A stretch of 41,058 nt of DNA from Bacillota bacterium (lineage in GTDB: Bacteria; Bacillota; Bacilli; Alicyclobacillales; SLC66), in the NCBI GenBank assembly GCA_026627345.1, contig JAPNUP010000058.1, positions 1 to 41,058 on the forward strand, given 5' to 3'. The first letter of the stretch is position 1. The number at the start of each line of letters is the position of its first letter. This document shows positions 24,700 to 33,272 of the stretch, one piece after another. A model generated the notes under the pieces. The model was not told the origin of the DNA. It made no database searches and saw nothing but the letters and a program-made list of their open reading frames with translations. A program made the translations under genes and the position numbers.

Positions 24700-25626
24700 A
24701 TGCACAACGTACTGCGCGGATGGGTGCTGCATAACCCGCTGTTACATAAAGAACTGCGTCAACGCATGCGCTCTGGGAGAACGGTCCTCGGACTGTCTAT
24801 GTATTTGCTTATCATAGGGGCTGTTGCGTTTGTCTTCATGTATCTGAATGTGCAAGGACAAACGTTGCTTTTGCAACCGGCCCGTACTGCAGAGCTCTTT
24901 ACGTTCTTGTCGTACCTCCAATTGGCGCTGATTTCGTTCGTGACGCCAGGAGTTGCCGCCGGTGTCATCAGCGGCGAGCGGGAGCGACAGACACTATCTG
25001 TGTTGCTGACCACTCCGTTGTTGCCTGCATCGGTGATCTTCACCAAATGGGTGACTTCTATCTCTTTCCTCTCGTTGCTCATGATTATGACGCTCCCGCT
25101 GTATAGTATTGTGTTTCTATTTGGTGGGGTAGCGCCGTCTCAGGTCTTAGCCGTATTCATCCTGCAACTGATTACGCTCGGTGCGATTGCAGGGGCAAGT
25201 ATTTTCTGGTCGACTTTCATTCAGCGAACCGGTTGGAGCACTGTCTTGTCGTATGCGACTGTAGGCGGCATTTTTCTCGGGGCGGGCGTTGCCGGATATC
25301 TGTTTGACAGTTTGAGTACACATATGCCTGACCAAGGGTTATGGTCTATGCTCAGCGGTATTTGTTACACGATCAACCCGATCTATATGCAGGCCGCACT
25401 CGAATCCAGTCGTGGATTTTTTACACCGACTTTCCACAACTCACTGGTGGAATCTGTGTTTCAAACGGTCAAGACGCACAATTTGACGAGCTCTGGCAGT
25501 TGGATGTTTTTCATGTCTGTGTACGTGGGTGGTTGTTTAGTACTGCTGGGGCTTTGCAGTTGGCACTTGCGTCCAGGCACCTTTGCTGCAGCGGTGCGCC
25601 GATTTGGTCGTTGGTTAGTGCGGTAA
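24700..25626 (+). CDS. ABC-2 type transporter permease
   Basis: A 308-residue membrane protein. The amphipathic N-terminal HNPLLHKELRQRMRSGRTVLGL is the typical beginning of ABC-2 permeases. About six hydrophobic helices follow, with the GVISGERERQTLSVLLTTPL loop that contacts the ATPase. ATG 24700 has GGGGTGAG upstream; the frame extends to 24661 overlapping the ATPase gene but lacks support. With the two upstream genes it forms an export cassette of unknown substrate. Confidence 0.9.
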   Translation: MHNVLRGWVLHNPLLHKELRQRMRSGRTVLGLSMYLLIIGAVAFVFMYLNVQGQTLLLQPARTAELFTFLSYLQLALISFVTPGVAAGVISGERERQTLSVLLTTPLLPASVIFTKWVTSISFLSLLMIMTLPLYSIVFLFGGVAPSQVLAVFILQLITLGAIAGASIFWSTFIQRTGWSTVLSYATVGGIFLGAGVAGYLFDSLSTHMPDQGLWSMLSGICYTINPIYMQAALESSRGFFTPTFHNSLVESVFQTVKTHNLTSSGSWMFFMSVYVGGCLVLLGLCSWHLRPGTFAAAVRRFGRWLVR

Positions 25627-25629
25627 GGA

Positions 25630-25658
25630 TTGTACCAAAGACGCGCTTGTGCTATGTT
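25630..25658 (+). promoter_or_regulatory. Promoter before the single-pass membrane protein gene
   Basis: TTGTAC (25630-25635), 17-bp spacer, TATGTT (25653-25658). It lies just past the permease stop and 31 bp before the next gene, so that gene need not depend on the ABC operon. Confidence 0.5.
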
Positions 25659-25688
25659 GAAAAGATATCGGTGGGTGGTGGATAAATC

Positions 25689-26741
25689 ATGCAAGGAAAT
25701 GAACTGTACTTGTTGATTGCTGGCCTGGTGGTCTTGATTGTCGTGGTTTTTCTTGTCACTTGGACGACGAGACAGCTTTATAGAGTGGACGCCAAGCAGG
25801 GAAAAGCCAGTTCCCGCGATGCGCTAAAGAAGTCGGAGCAGATGCAGAATCTCGTCTCTGACACGCCTGCTACCGAAGCGCCGACAGATGCGGAGATGGC
25901 TGTTTCTTTTCGTCCAGCGGAGGCTTCACAAGGCGTGACGAGTGCGACGGTTCTCGTCGATGGCGGACCGCCGAAAGTCGTCACGACGGAGCGGGTGGAC
26001 ACGGTGGATACCCCTGTTACGGCTGCGCCTGTGTCTGACGTCGCGGAGACAAAAGAGTCGCCGGATGAAGCGGCGGCCGCTTTACGACGGCAAGAGCGGA
26101 TCGATGCTATGCTGCGCGAACTCGACAGTGTGGTCACGGAGCCTTCTCACCCTAGCGCAAGTGGGCTAGTGGAGCAGACGCCACCTTTGGTGCTCGATCA
26201 GATCGAGGCAGAAGACGCCATGATGTCGCTAGGTGAAGACGAGATCGTTCATTTGTCTGCGTACGAAGCGCGCGCACAACGGAGTGCATCGAATTCTGAT
26301 GTCAGCGACTCAGATAGTCTCGCGCTAGCGACTGAGGACGTCGAAACAGTTACGCTACCGGGACAGCCAGCACCAGTCGACAGTCGCGGGCTGGTACTCC
26401 CCCCTTGGCTCAGGCAACGACTCGCGACATCAGGTGTTCTCGGATGGCTAGTGGTGTGGCCTGACGGGACTTGTTCGTCAAGCGACCAAGTATACGATGA
26501 ACTGGTAATCGAGCACTTTGCACGGCTGGTCAATCAGGCGCTCGAAACCGCTTCGACGGTGGGCCTCGAAAGGGCAGGCGAGATTACGATGCGTGGTGAT
26601 GAAGGGGCGATTGTCGTCGCGCCGCTCGCCTCGTATGGTGTTTCGACAGAAGCTTTTGTCGTCGTATTCGTCGAAGCAGCAGACGTTGCGACTGGGTGGT
26701 TGTCGCAGCAAGCGATTGGCGATCTACAGACAGGTTCCTGA
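25689..26741 (+). CDS. Single-pass membrane protein with a C-terminal roadblock-like region
   Basis: A 350-residue protein. One N-terminal helix (LYLLIAGLVVLIVVVFLVTW) anchors it. Residues ~40-235 are acidic, Ala/Thr/Glu/Asp-rich and probably disordered, with short helical patches. Residues ~235-345 are compact: LPPWLRQRLATSGVLGWLVVWPDGTCSSSDQVYDELVIEHFARLVNQALETAS, then strands ending in VEAADVATGWLSQQ. The helix-strand pattern recalls roadblock/LC7 or GAF-like dimer domains, but this is only a visual guess. No catalytic motif is seen. The ATG has no strong RBS (AAATC precedes it, GGTGGTGG further up). Confidence 0.7.
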   Translation: MQGNELYLLIAGLVVLIVVVFLVTWTTRQLYRVDAKQGKASSRDALKKSEQMQNLVSDTPATEAPTDAEMAVSFRPAEASQGVTSATVLVDGGPPKVVTTERVDTVDTPVTAAPVSDVAETKESPDEAAAALRRQERIDAMLRELDSVVTEPSHPSASGLVEQTPPLVLDQIEAEDAMMSLGEDEIVHLSAYEARAQRSASNSDVSDSDSLALATEDVETVTLPGQPAPVDSRGLVLPPWLRQRLATSGVLGWLVVWPDGTCSSSDQVYDELVIEHFARLVNQALETASTVGLERAGEITMRGDEGAIVVAPLASYGVSTEAFVVVFVEAADVATGWLSQQAIGDLQTGS

Positions 26742-26743
26742 TG

Positions 26744-26752
26744 TGCTATAAT
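26744..26752 (+). promoter_or_regulatory. Extended -10 promoter of the NifU-like gene
   Basis: TGC-TATAAT (26744-26752) is an extended -10 with a poor -35 (CTACAG, 17 bp upstream). It lies directly after the stop of the previous gene and 29 bp before the NifU-like start. Confidence 0.6.
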
Positions 26753-26781
26753 CGGCATAAGGTACAAGGGGGGGATGCTCT

Positions 26782-27003
26782 GTGCTGGAATGGCGCGTAC
26801 AAGAAGTGATTGAAGAGTTACGCCCCGCTTTGCAATCCGATGGCGGCGATGTGGAACTCGTCAGTGTGGAAGATGGGGTTGTGACCTTGCAACTCACGGG
26901 CGCTTGTAGTGGATGCCCAATGTCTACGATGACGCTGAAGATGGGAATCGAGCGCGCGATTATGAAATCTATTCCTGAGATTACTGAAGTGATCGCGGTC
27001 TGA
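26782..27003 (+). CDS. NifU C-terminal-domain Fe-S scaffold protein (YutI/Nfu-like)
   Basis: A 73-residue single-domain protein with ALQSDGGDVELVSVEDGVVTLQLTGACSGCPMSTMTLKMGIE. The two Cys of C42-x-x-C45 bind a bridging [4Fe-4S] cluster in a dimer. The family delivers clusters to client enzymes such as aconitase-type dehydratases (LeuC is in this window) and radical SAM proteins. GTG 26782 follows a GGGGGG-rich RBS. A strong terminator follows. Confidence 0.94.
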   Translation: MLEWRVQEVIEELRPALQSDGGDVELVSVEDGVVTLQLTGACSGCPMSTMTLKMGIERAIMKSIPEITEVIAV

Positions 27004-27008
27004 GTCGC

Positions 27009-27043
27009 AAAAAAGCCGAGCCTTGATAAGGGCTCGGCTTTTT
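27009..27043. terminator. Bidirectional intrinsic terminator
   Basis: GCCGAGCC / GGCTCGGC stem with a TTGATAAG loop, A6 on the left and T5 on the right. It serves the NifU-like gene on the plus strand and hemL on the minus strand. Confidence 0.93.
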
Positions 27044-27075
27044 ATTTGCCTAAGTTGTGGATGATGGCCACTGTG

Positions 27076-28371
27076 TCAGGCATGTCGGGCGACTTCAGCC
27101 AGGCTATCGTCGACCGCACTAAGCGTCTGCGTAATATCTTCGTCGGTGTGCGCCATGGTGACAAACCACGCTTCGTACTTGCTTGCCGCGAGCATCACAT
27201 TGCGGTTTAGCAAGGCGTGGAAAAACAGGCTGAAGAGCCTGCTGTCAGCCTGCTTGGCCGCTTCGTAGTCACGTACTGGTTGGTCGGTGAAATATACGGC
27301 AAATGCACCGCCGTAGCGGTTTATCGTTACAGGCAGAGAAGCGCGCTCGGCGGCGGCGGCGATCCCTGTAGTCAGACGCGTCGCATGCGCGGCCAAGCGT
27401 TCGTACACGCCGGGCTCTGACAGCAACTCGAGGCACGCCATACCTGCGCGCAAAGATGCGGGGTTACCGGCCATTGTGCCTGCCTGGTACGCCGGCCCAA
27501 GCGGCGCCACTTGCTCCATAATCGCCTGCTTGCCACCATAAGCGCCGATCGGGAGTCCACCGCCGATGATTTTGCCGAGCGCCATGAGGTCCGGCTTGGT
27601 GTCATCGTGACAGACCGCGCCGAAGCGAAAGCGAAAAGCTGTGATCACCTCGTCGTACACTAAGAGGGCACCGCAGTGATCGGCGGCGTCACGCAGCGCG
27701 CGCAGATAGCCTGGCTGCGGCTCTACGATGCCGAAATTGCCTACTACGGGTTCGGTCAGGATGCAGGCGAGCTCATCGCCATAGCGCGCAATCGCAGCGG
27801 ACAGCGCTTCTGTGTCGTTGTACGGAATGGTGACGACGTCATCAGCGATTGCCTGCGGCACCCCGGCGCTGTCTGGAATGCCGAGTGAAGATGGCCCGGA
27901 ACCGGCTGCGACGAGGACGAGATCGGAATGTCCGTGGTAGCAACCAGCGCATTTGAGGACTTTGGTACGCCCTGTGTATGCGCGCGCCACTCGAATAATG
28001 GTCATCATCGCTTCTGTGCCAGAATTGACAAAGCGGATACGCTCCAGCTCAGGAATGGCGGCTTGCAGGCGTTCCGCATATTCGGTTTCATAAGGCGTCG
28101 GAGCACCGATCAAACTCCCGGCGGACATCGCTTCAGTGACCGCCGCTGTAATGCGAGGGTGCGCGTGTCCTGTGATGATCGGGCCGAAGGCGGCCAGGTA
28201 ATCGATATAACGGTTACCGTCTACGTCGTACAGATAAGCCCCTTGCCCCCGCACAATCGTCACTGGCGCGCCTTTTCCGACGGCGTGAAACGATCGCGAC
28301 GGACTATTCACGCCGCCGATAATGACCTTTTTGGCCCGTTCGTGCCATTGCTCTGATTGTTCTCTTAGCAT
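27076..28371 (-). CDS. hemL: Glutamate-1-semialdehyde 2,1-aminomutase
   Basis: A 431-residue PLP enzyme making 5-aminolevulinate from glutamate-1-semialdehyde. It has [10 protein letters not shown] at the N-terminus, [20 protein letters not shown] and the PLP lysine in [22 protein letters not shown] 28371 is chosen because AAGGGAG lies about 9 bp upstream; the frame runs 7 codons further. It stands alone here, without hemAXCDB, and is divergent from selA. hemZ is three genes away on the other strand. Confidence 0.96.
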   Translation of the reverse strand: MLREQSEQWHERAKKVIIGGVNSPSRSFHAVGKGAPVTIVRGQGAYLYDVDGNRYIDYLAAFGPIITGHAHPRITAAVTEAMSAGSLIGAPTPYETEYAERLQAAIPELERIRFVNSGTEAMMTIIRVARAYTGRTKVLKCAGCYHGHSDLVLVAAGSGPSSLGIPDSAGVPQAIADDVVTIPYNDTEALSAAIARYGDELACILTEPVVGNFGIVEPQPGYLRALRDAADHCGALLVYDEVITAFRFRFGAVCHDDTKPDLMALGKIIGGGLPIGAYGGKQAIMEQVAPLGPAYQAGTMAGNPASLRAGMACLELLSEPGVYERLAAHATRLTTGIAAAAERASLPVTINRYGGAFAVYFTDQPVRDYEAAKQADSRLFSLFFHALLNRNVMLAASKYEAWFVTMAHTDEDITQTLSAVDDSLAEVARHA

Positions 28372-28466
28372 GGTGGATGCTCCCTTACACACTTGGTCTA
28401 TACTAATAAAATCTGTTCTCCTTTATCCTAGCCGATGTGCATCTGTTATGCGAGTCAGAGACAGAC

Positions 28467-28547
28467 TGCTATAATGACGCTAGAAACGGTGACATGGTGC
28501 TGTCGCACCACCGTCTACGAGAAAAATAAGCGGCTAACGCCGTTATT
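28467..28547 (+). repeat. Dispersed hairpin element, full copy A, in the selA leader behind an extended -10
   Basis: The element spans 28486-28547. It has outer ACGG/CCGT pairing, inner hairpin TGGTGC-TGTC-GCACCA (28495-28510), linker CCGTCTACGAG and hairpin AATAAGCGGC-TAAC-GCCGTTATT (28525-28547). TGC-TATAAT (28467-28475) lies 10 bp upstream. The RNA would begin with the element and then read into selA 14 bp later. Confidence 0.8.
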
Positions 28548-28561
28548 TAGACAAGAAAGTA

Positions 28562-29989
28562 GTGAAAGCTGTGACGAGTGAAGTGGGGGTATTGCTACGG
28601 GACTTGCCACCTGTGCATCGGTTGCTGCACTCAAAAGAGGCACAGTCCTGGTTGCAGGAGCACAGTCGCACGGATGTGTTATTGTCCCTTCAGTCTGCGG
28701 TCGATACACTGCGCGCGAGTATTCTTGCGGGCGAGCGTCCCGAGGTGACGGATGAAGCGACGCTGGCGATGGCACGCACGTATCTGCACAGGCGCACTGG
28801 TCAAAACCTTCGACCTGTGATCAACGCGACAGGCACCGTACTTCACACCAATCTCGGTCGGGCGCCACTGGCGAAGCAGGCGATCGCAGCGTTAGTTGAA
28901 GTGGCGCAGGGATACTCGAATCTCGAATACCGCTTAGAGGAAGGCGTTCGTGGACACCGCTATGAACATGTCGAGGCGCTTATTTGTGAGCTGACAGGCG
29001 CGGAGGCGGCGCTTGTGGTGAACAATAATGCAGCGGCCGTCTTTCTAGTGCTCACCGAGCTTGCCAAAGAACAGAAAGTGGTCATATCGCGCGGTGAGCT
29101 GGTGGAGATAGGCGGTTCATTTCGGGTGTCTGAAGTGATGCGAGCTAGTGGCGCGGAGTTAGTAGAAGTCGGGACAACCAATAAGACACACGTCCGCGAT
29201 TATGCCGATGCCCTAGAGGCAGGCGCCAAGCTTGTGCTACGTGTACATACATCCAATTTTCGCATCATCGGCTTCACATCTCGTCCGGAGTTGTCCGACT
29301 TGACGACGCTAGCGCATGAGCACGGTGCGGCTTTGATCGAGGACCTTGGCAGCGGCTCGTTGATCGATCTGCGTGAGCGCGGGATTGGCGATGAGCCGAC
29401 CGTACGTGAAAGCATCTTGGCCGGCGTCGATGTGGTGACCTTTTCCGGTGATAAGTTACTAGGCGGCGCTCAGGCGGGTATTATTTGCGGAAAAGCGCAG
29501 TGGATCACGCGTATTCGTCAGAACCAGTTGGCGCGCGCGGTGCGTGTAGACAAGCTGACACTGGCGGCGCTAGAGGCGACGCTGCGGCTATATATCGACA
29601 AGGGCTACGCCATGGCTCATGTGCCAGTGCTACGCATGTTGACGAGAGCGCCTGAAGAACTGCAAGAGGAAGCGGACCGTGTGGCGCATGATCTCGCAGC
29701 TATCGTAGCGGGGCAAGCGCAGGTGCGCGTCGTCCCGACCATGTCGCAAGTCGGCGGCGGAGCGCTGCCATCTGAACAGCTACCGTCTTACGCGGTTGCG
29801 GTGTCGCCACACGTTTGTAGCGTCAGCGCGCTCATGGAACAGTTGCGCCTCCGTGAGCGGCCGATTGTGGCACGGGTCGTTAAAGAAGAGGTATTGTTGG
29901 ATGTGCGAACGATTTTTCCAGAGGAATTTGTGATGCTTGTGCAAGGGATAACCGAAGCGCTCGCACAAGCCGCTCAAACGAACGGATAG
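28562..29989 (+). CDS. selA: L-seryl-tRNA(Sec) selenium transferase
   Basis: A 475-residue PLP enzyme that converts seryl-tRNA(Sec) to selenocysteinyl-tRNA(Sec) using selenophosphate. Matching blocks are RPVINATGTVLHTNLGRAPL, EGVRGHRYEHVE, VNNNAAAVFLVL, VEVGTTNKTHVRDY, IEDLGSGSLIDL and the PLP lysine K298 in TFSGDKLLGGAQAGII. These match SelA end to end at normal length. Start GTG 28562 (or GTG 28571) is uncertain because only AAGAAAG precedes it. selC is at the other end of the window; selB and selD are not seen. hemZ follows 41 bp downstream and may be co-transcribed. Confidence 0.95.
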   Translation: MKAVTSEVGVLLRDLPPVHRLLHSKEAQSWLQEHSRTDVLLSLQSAVDTLRASILAGERPEVTDEATLAMARTYLHRRTGQNLRPVINATGTVLHTNLGRAPLAKQAIAALVEVAQGYSNLEYRLEEGVRGHRYEHVEALICELTGAEAALVVNNNAAAVFLVLTELAKEQKVVISRGELVEIGGSFRVSEVMRASGAELVEVGTTNKTHVRDYADALEAGAKLVLRVHTSNFRIIGFTSRPELSDLTTLAHEHGAALIEDLGSGSLIDLRERGIGDEPTVRESILAGVDVVTFSGDKLLGGAQAGIICGKAQWITRIRQNQLARAVRVDKLTLAALEATLRLYIDKGYAMAHVPVLRMLTRAPEELQEEADRVAHDLAAIVAGQAQVRVVPTMSQVGGGALPSEQLPSYAVAVSPHVCSVSALMEQLRLRERPIVARVVKEEVLLDVRTIFPEEFVMLVQGITEALAQAAQTNG

Positions 29990-30030
29990 TCGCTTTGGAA
30001 ATCAGTTCAGGTGTAGAGGCGGAGCCGGAT

Positions 30031-31635
30031 ATGGGCACAGTAGATGAGTACGTCAAGAGGGCTTTGGTAGACGGAGACTTTACGGGCTGTGAGCAGGACA
30101 TTACACGCGTACTGCAACTGTATTATCCGTGGATTCAGGTACAGTTTGGAGGCCCGTGGGAAGCGAACGAGAACCCGGGAAATTCTGAGGCGTCCGCGCC
30201 TGCACAGCTGTCCGCTTTGCACGTTCAGATTGACGGGCGTGAGCAAGCCGGGGCACATGTGTATGAAGTAGTCCTGCAGATAGGTGGTGCCGTGGCAAAA
30301 GCGGCGCGGGCGGTACCGATGGTGGTTGCGCCCGTCAGCTTGCGTGAGCGCAGACGGCCTGTCAAGCACGCTTTGCGTCGGGCGCTGTATGAGGCGCTCG
30401 TCGTGCTAACCGGCCACAAGCAACCATGGGGGGCGCTGACAGGCGTGCGCCCAGGCAAGCTCGTCCACTCGGCTTTTCGCTCAGGTACACGCGAAGCGGG
30501 CGCACTGCGACGATATCTTCAGGATGAGTACGGAGTAGAAGACTCGCGGGCGGCGCTTCTCGTCGAGATTGCCGAGCGGGAGCGTAGCGCACTGCCGGAC
30601 CTATATGATCTCGGACGCGCAGTCAGCGTCTATGTGGGGATCCCTTTTTGTCCGACGCACTGTGCATACTGCACCTTTCCGGCATACTCCATGGTGGAAA
30701 AAGCGCGTTATGCAGAAGGCTTTCTCACTGTGTTGCTCAAAGAAATCAAGCGTGCAGGTGATTTGTTGCGTGCCTATGGAATCACCGTGACCACTGTATA
30801 CGTCGGCGGTGGGACGCCAACCAGCCTGAAGGCCGGCGAGCTACAGGTGCTGTTGGCGGCGCTTCGCGAACACCTGCCAGGCGCCTCTTCTTGGCGAGAG
30901 TTGAATGTAGAAGCAGGCCGGGCGGATACGATCACGCCTGATCGCGTGAAGGTCATGCGCGAAGCTGGCGTCACACGTGTCAGCGTGAACCCGCAATCTT
31001 TTCGCGCCGCCACTTTGAAAGCCATCGGGCGTGGGCATTCTCCGGAAATTGTCGACAAGCGTTTTGCACTGTTTCGCGATGCAGGGTTTACCAATATCAA
31101 TATGGATGTGATCCTCGGTCTGCCCGGTGAAACGTTGGACGACGTTCGCTACACGCTAGAGCGTACACTGCGTTTGGCGCCCGATGCGGTGACGGTGCAC
31201 ACCTTGTCGCTCAAACGCAGTTCCGCTGTCACTCGGGAGCGCGATGCCTATGCAGTGGCGCCAGATACAGAGGTGCGGGCGATGATGGATTTGGCAGATC
31301 GTGAGGTTAGGGCAGCGGGGCAACGACCGTATTATCTGTATCGGCAGAAAGATATTTTGGCCAATCTGGAGAATATCGGTTATGCTTTGCCTGGAAAAGA
31401 AGGACTCTACAATATCAGTATCATCGAAGAGGCCCAAACGATCCTCGCGCTCGGCGGCGGTGCAGCTAGTAAGTGGGTGTCACCTGCGAAAGGCGTCATC
31501 GGACGTCACCAAAATCCGCGTGAACCGAGTGTATACGTAGGCACGCAAGACGCGGTATGGGAGCAAAAAGAGCGTGTGTTACGCCCACTGTTCGAGGAAA
31601 TGGCGGCATCCGCGCACACTGCACCAGTGATTTGA
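30031..31635 (+). CDS. hemZ: HemZ-like coproporphyrinogen dehydrogenase (radical SAM)
   Basis: A ~534-residue radical SAM protein. An N-terminal ~150-residue domain with ALTGVRPGKLVHSAFR is specific to the HemZ branch. The cluster motif is C207-PTH-C211-AY-C214 in GIPFCPTHCAYCTFPAYSM, followed by VYVGGGTPTSLKAGEL. HemN-like enzymes decarboxylate coproporphyrinogen III without oxygen, but HemZ activity is less certain than HemN. ATG 30031 has GGAG 7 bp upstream; TTG 29995 gives 12 more residues but no RBS. Confidence 0.85.
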   Translation: MGTVDEYVKRALVDGDFTGCEQDITRVLQLYYPWIQVQFGGPWEANENPGNSEASAPAQLSALHVQIDGREQAGAHVYEVVLQIGGAVAKAARAVPMVVAPVSLRERRRPVKHALRRALYEALVVLTGHKQPWGALTGVRPGKLVHSAFRSGTREAGALRRYLQDEYGVEDSRAALLVEIAERERSALPDLYDLGRAVSVYVGIPFCPTHCAYCTFPAYSMVEKARYAEGFLTVLLKEIKRAGDLLRAYGITVTTVYVGGGTPTSLKAGELQVLLAALREHLPGASSWRELNVEAGRADTITPDRVKVMREAGVTRVSVNPQSFRAATLKAIGRGHSPEIVDKRFALFRDAGFTNINMDVILGLPGETLDDVRYTLERTLRLAPDAVTVHTLSLKRSSAVTRERDAYAVAPDTEVRAMMDLADREVRAAGQRPYYLYRQKDILANLENIGYALPGKEGLYNISIIEEAQTILALGGGAASKWVSPAKGVIGRHQNPREPSVYVGTQDAVWEQKERVLRPLFEEMAASAHTAPVI

Positions 31636-31661
31636 CAGCAGGCTTTTTGACCTGCTATAAT
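31632..31661 (+). promoter_or_regulatory. Promoter of the hisS-aspS operon
   Basis: TTGACA (31632-31637), 18-bp spacer, TATAAT (31656-31661). The -35 overlaps the hemZ stop codon. The spacer itself contains GCAGG/CCTGC around TTTTTGA, which might act as a weak hemZ terminator. Confidence 0.85.
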
Positions 31662-31689
31662 ACGCCAAATTCCATATGGTCTATGAACA

Positions 31690-31955
31690 AGAAAGTACGA
31701 CGAAACACCCGCTTCAGAGAGAGGATCTATCGCTGCGAGGATCCTTGCGTGCGTGCTCATCGGAAAGACACTTGGGAGACGCCTGTAACCGCCACTTTCA
31801 GATCAGTGGCTAAAGCAGGACCGGGGTGCGATCTCCGTTATCGAATAGCAAAGAGGCGCAGATGCGTCCGCTAGAGCGGACAAGCGCAATCAGGGTGGCA
31901 CCACGGGCGATCGTAGACATCGCTCGTCCCTCGGGACGAGCGATGTCTATTTGCA
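31690..31955 (+). promoter_or_regulatory. T-box riboswitch upstream of hisS-aspS
   Basis: This fills the 346-bp gap before hisS. The T-box bulge core AGGGTGGCACCACGG is at 31892-31906. Stem I shows the AGTA motif (~31694), CAGAGAG and a GGATC/GATCC apical stem. The return strand reads GGAAAGACACTTGGG, where the specifier lies. That region has GACAC (31767-31771), so Asp GAC and His CAC overlap. The terminator hairpin 31915-31948 (AGACATCGCTCGTCC and its mirror, then ATTTG) follows. Uncharged tRNA should stabilise the antiterminator and turn on hisS-aspS. Confidence 0.93.
31915..31954 (+). terminator. T-box terminator
   Basis: Near-perfect hairpin of about 15 bp (AGACATCGCTCGTCC / GGACGAGCGATGTCT) with a CTCG-type loop, followed by ATTTG. 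It is the alternative structure to the T-box antiterminator. The U-tract is short, but the stem is unusually strong. Confidence 0.85.
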
Positions 31956-31981
31956 TGTCAAGGACGATGGAGGAATGAACG

Positions 31982-33271
31982 ATGGCTGAGTACGCCAAAC
32001 CGCGGGGCACGGCTGATATCTTGCCAGATGAAGCCGCCGAGTGGCGGTATGTGGAGGAACAGGCTCGCGAGGTGTTTGAGTTGTATCACTTTCGCGAGAT
32101 TCGCACGCCGATATTCGAACATACAGAGGTGTTTGAACGCGGGGTGGGTGACACGACCGATATTGTACAAAAGGAAATGTACACGTTCAAAGACCGCGGC
32201 GACCGCGCGATCACGCTGCGCCCCGAAGGGACGGCGGGGGTCGTGCGCGCGTTTGTCGAACAAAAACTCTACGGCGGACCGCTGCCCGTCAAGTGGTTCT
32301 ACTACGGGCCGATGTTTCGCTATGAGAAGCCGCAGGCTGGGCGCTTTCGACAGTTCCATCAGTATGGGGTCGAAGTGATCGGTGCGGATGACCCTCGCGT
32401 CGATGCGGAAGTGATTGAACTTGCCTATCGCTTTTTGCGACGCGTAGGTGTACAGTCGTTGCGCCTCGAAGTCAATTCCGTAGGATGCGCCGTATGCCGC
32501 GCAAGGCACAAAGAGGCGCTGCTTGCACATCTAAAGCCTGCGCTTCCAGAGCTTTGTGCAGATTGTCAGTCGCGCTATGAGAAAAATCCGTTGCGCATTC
32601 AGGACTGCAAAATTGATCACGACCATCCGCTGGTGCGCACGAGCCCTACGATTACAGAATACCTGTGTGCCGATTGTTCGGCTCACTTTGAAGAGGTCAA
32701 AAGTTATTTGGACGAGCTAGCTGTACCTTATATCGTGAATCCGACGATGGTGCGTGGACTCGATTACTATACACGTACGGCGTTTGAATTTATGGAAGAC
32801 AGCATAGGCGCCATGAGTACGGTGCTGGCAGGCGGCCGGTACAATCGTTTGGTGGCCGACTTTGGTGGTCCGGATCTGCCCGGAATTGGGTTTGCCGGTG
32901 GCATTGAGCGCCTGCTTTTGGCGCGCGCGGCCAATCAGGCGCAGTTCGTACAAGTCGATCGCGTGGATGTGTACGTCATCGCCATGGGTGCGGCTGCGTT
33001 GCGACCTTCTGTCCGTCTGATACAGGCTTTGCGCGAGCAAGGCGTGCGAGTCGATTTGGATTATCTGTCTCATGGGATGAAAAGTCAGATGAAAACGGCG
33101 GATCGCCTTCATGCCAAGCTTGCGCTCATTATCGGTGAGGATGAAGTGGCGCAAGGGGTGGTCGGTGTGCGCGATCTCGCTGCCAAGACGCAAGAAGCAG
33201 TCGCCGTACACGACGTTGTCCAGCTCGTTTTACAAATTCTCAGTGAATCTACACAAGGAGTGAACCGCTAA
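31982..33271 (+). CDS. hisS: Histidyl-tRNA synthetase
   Basis: A 429-residue class II synthetase. It begins [16 protein letters not shown], then has motif 2 [20 protein letters not shown], the histidine-binding block [13 protein letters not shown] and motif 3 [11 protein letters not shown]. The C-terminal ~95 residues are the anticodon-binding domain. GGAGG lies 9 bp before the ATG. It is followed by aspS after 1 bp, so both are controlled by the T-box. Confidence 0.97.
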   Translation: MAEYAKPRGTADILPDEAAEWRYVEEQAREVFELYHFREIRTPIFEHTEVFERGVGDTTDIVQKEMYTFKDRGDRAITLRPEGTAGVVRAFVEQKLYGGPLPVKWFYYGPMFRYEKPQAGRFRQFHQYGVEVIGADDPRVDAEVIELAYRFLRRVGVQSLRLEVNSVGCAVCRARHKEALLAHLKPALPELCADCQSRYEKNPLRIQDCKIDHDHPLVRTSPTITEYLCADCSAHFEEVKSYLDELAVPYIVNPTMVRGLDYYTRTAFEFMEDSIGAMSTVLAGGRYNRLVADFGGPDLPGIGFAGGIERLLLARAANQAQFVQVDRVDVYVIAMGAAALRPSVRLIQALREQGVRVDLDYLSHGMKSQMKTADRLHAKLALIIGEDEVAQGVVGVRDLAAKTQEAVAVHDVVQLVLQILSESTQGVNR

Positions 33272-33272
33272 T

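Noticed and set aside
21668-28547. The repeated hairpin element as a CRISPR or phage attachment repeat
   Set aside because: The copies are single, about 7 and 17-24 kb apart, in both orientations, and not next to the recombinase or any cas gene. They flank ordinary core genes.
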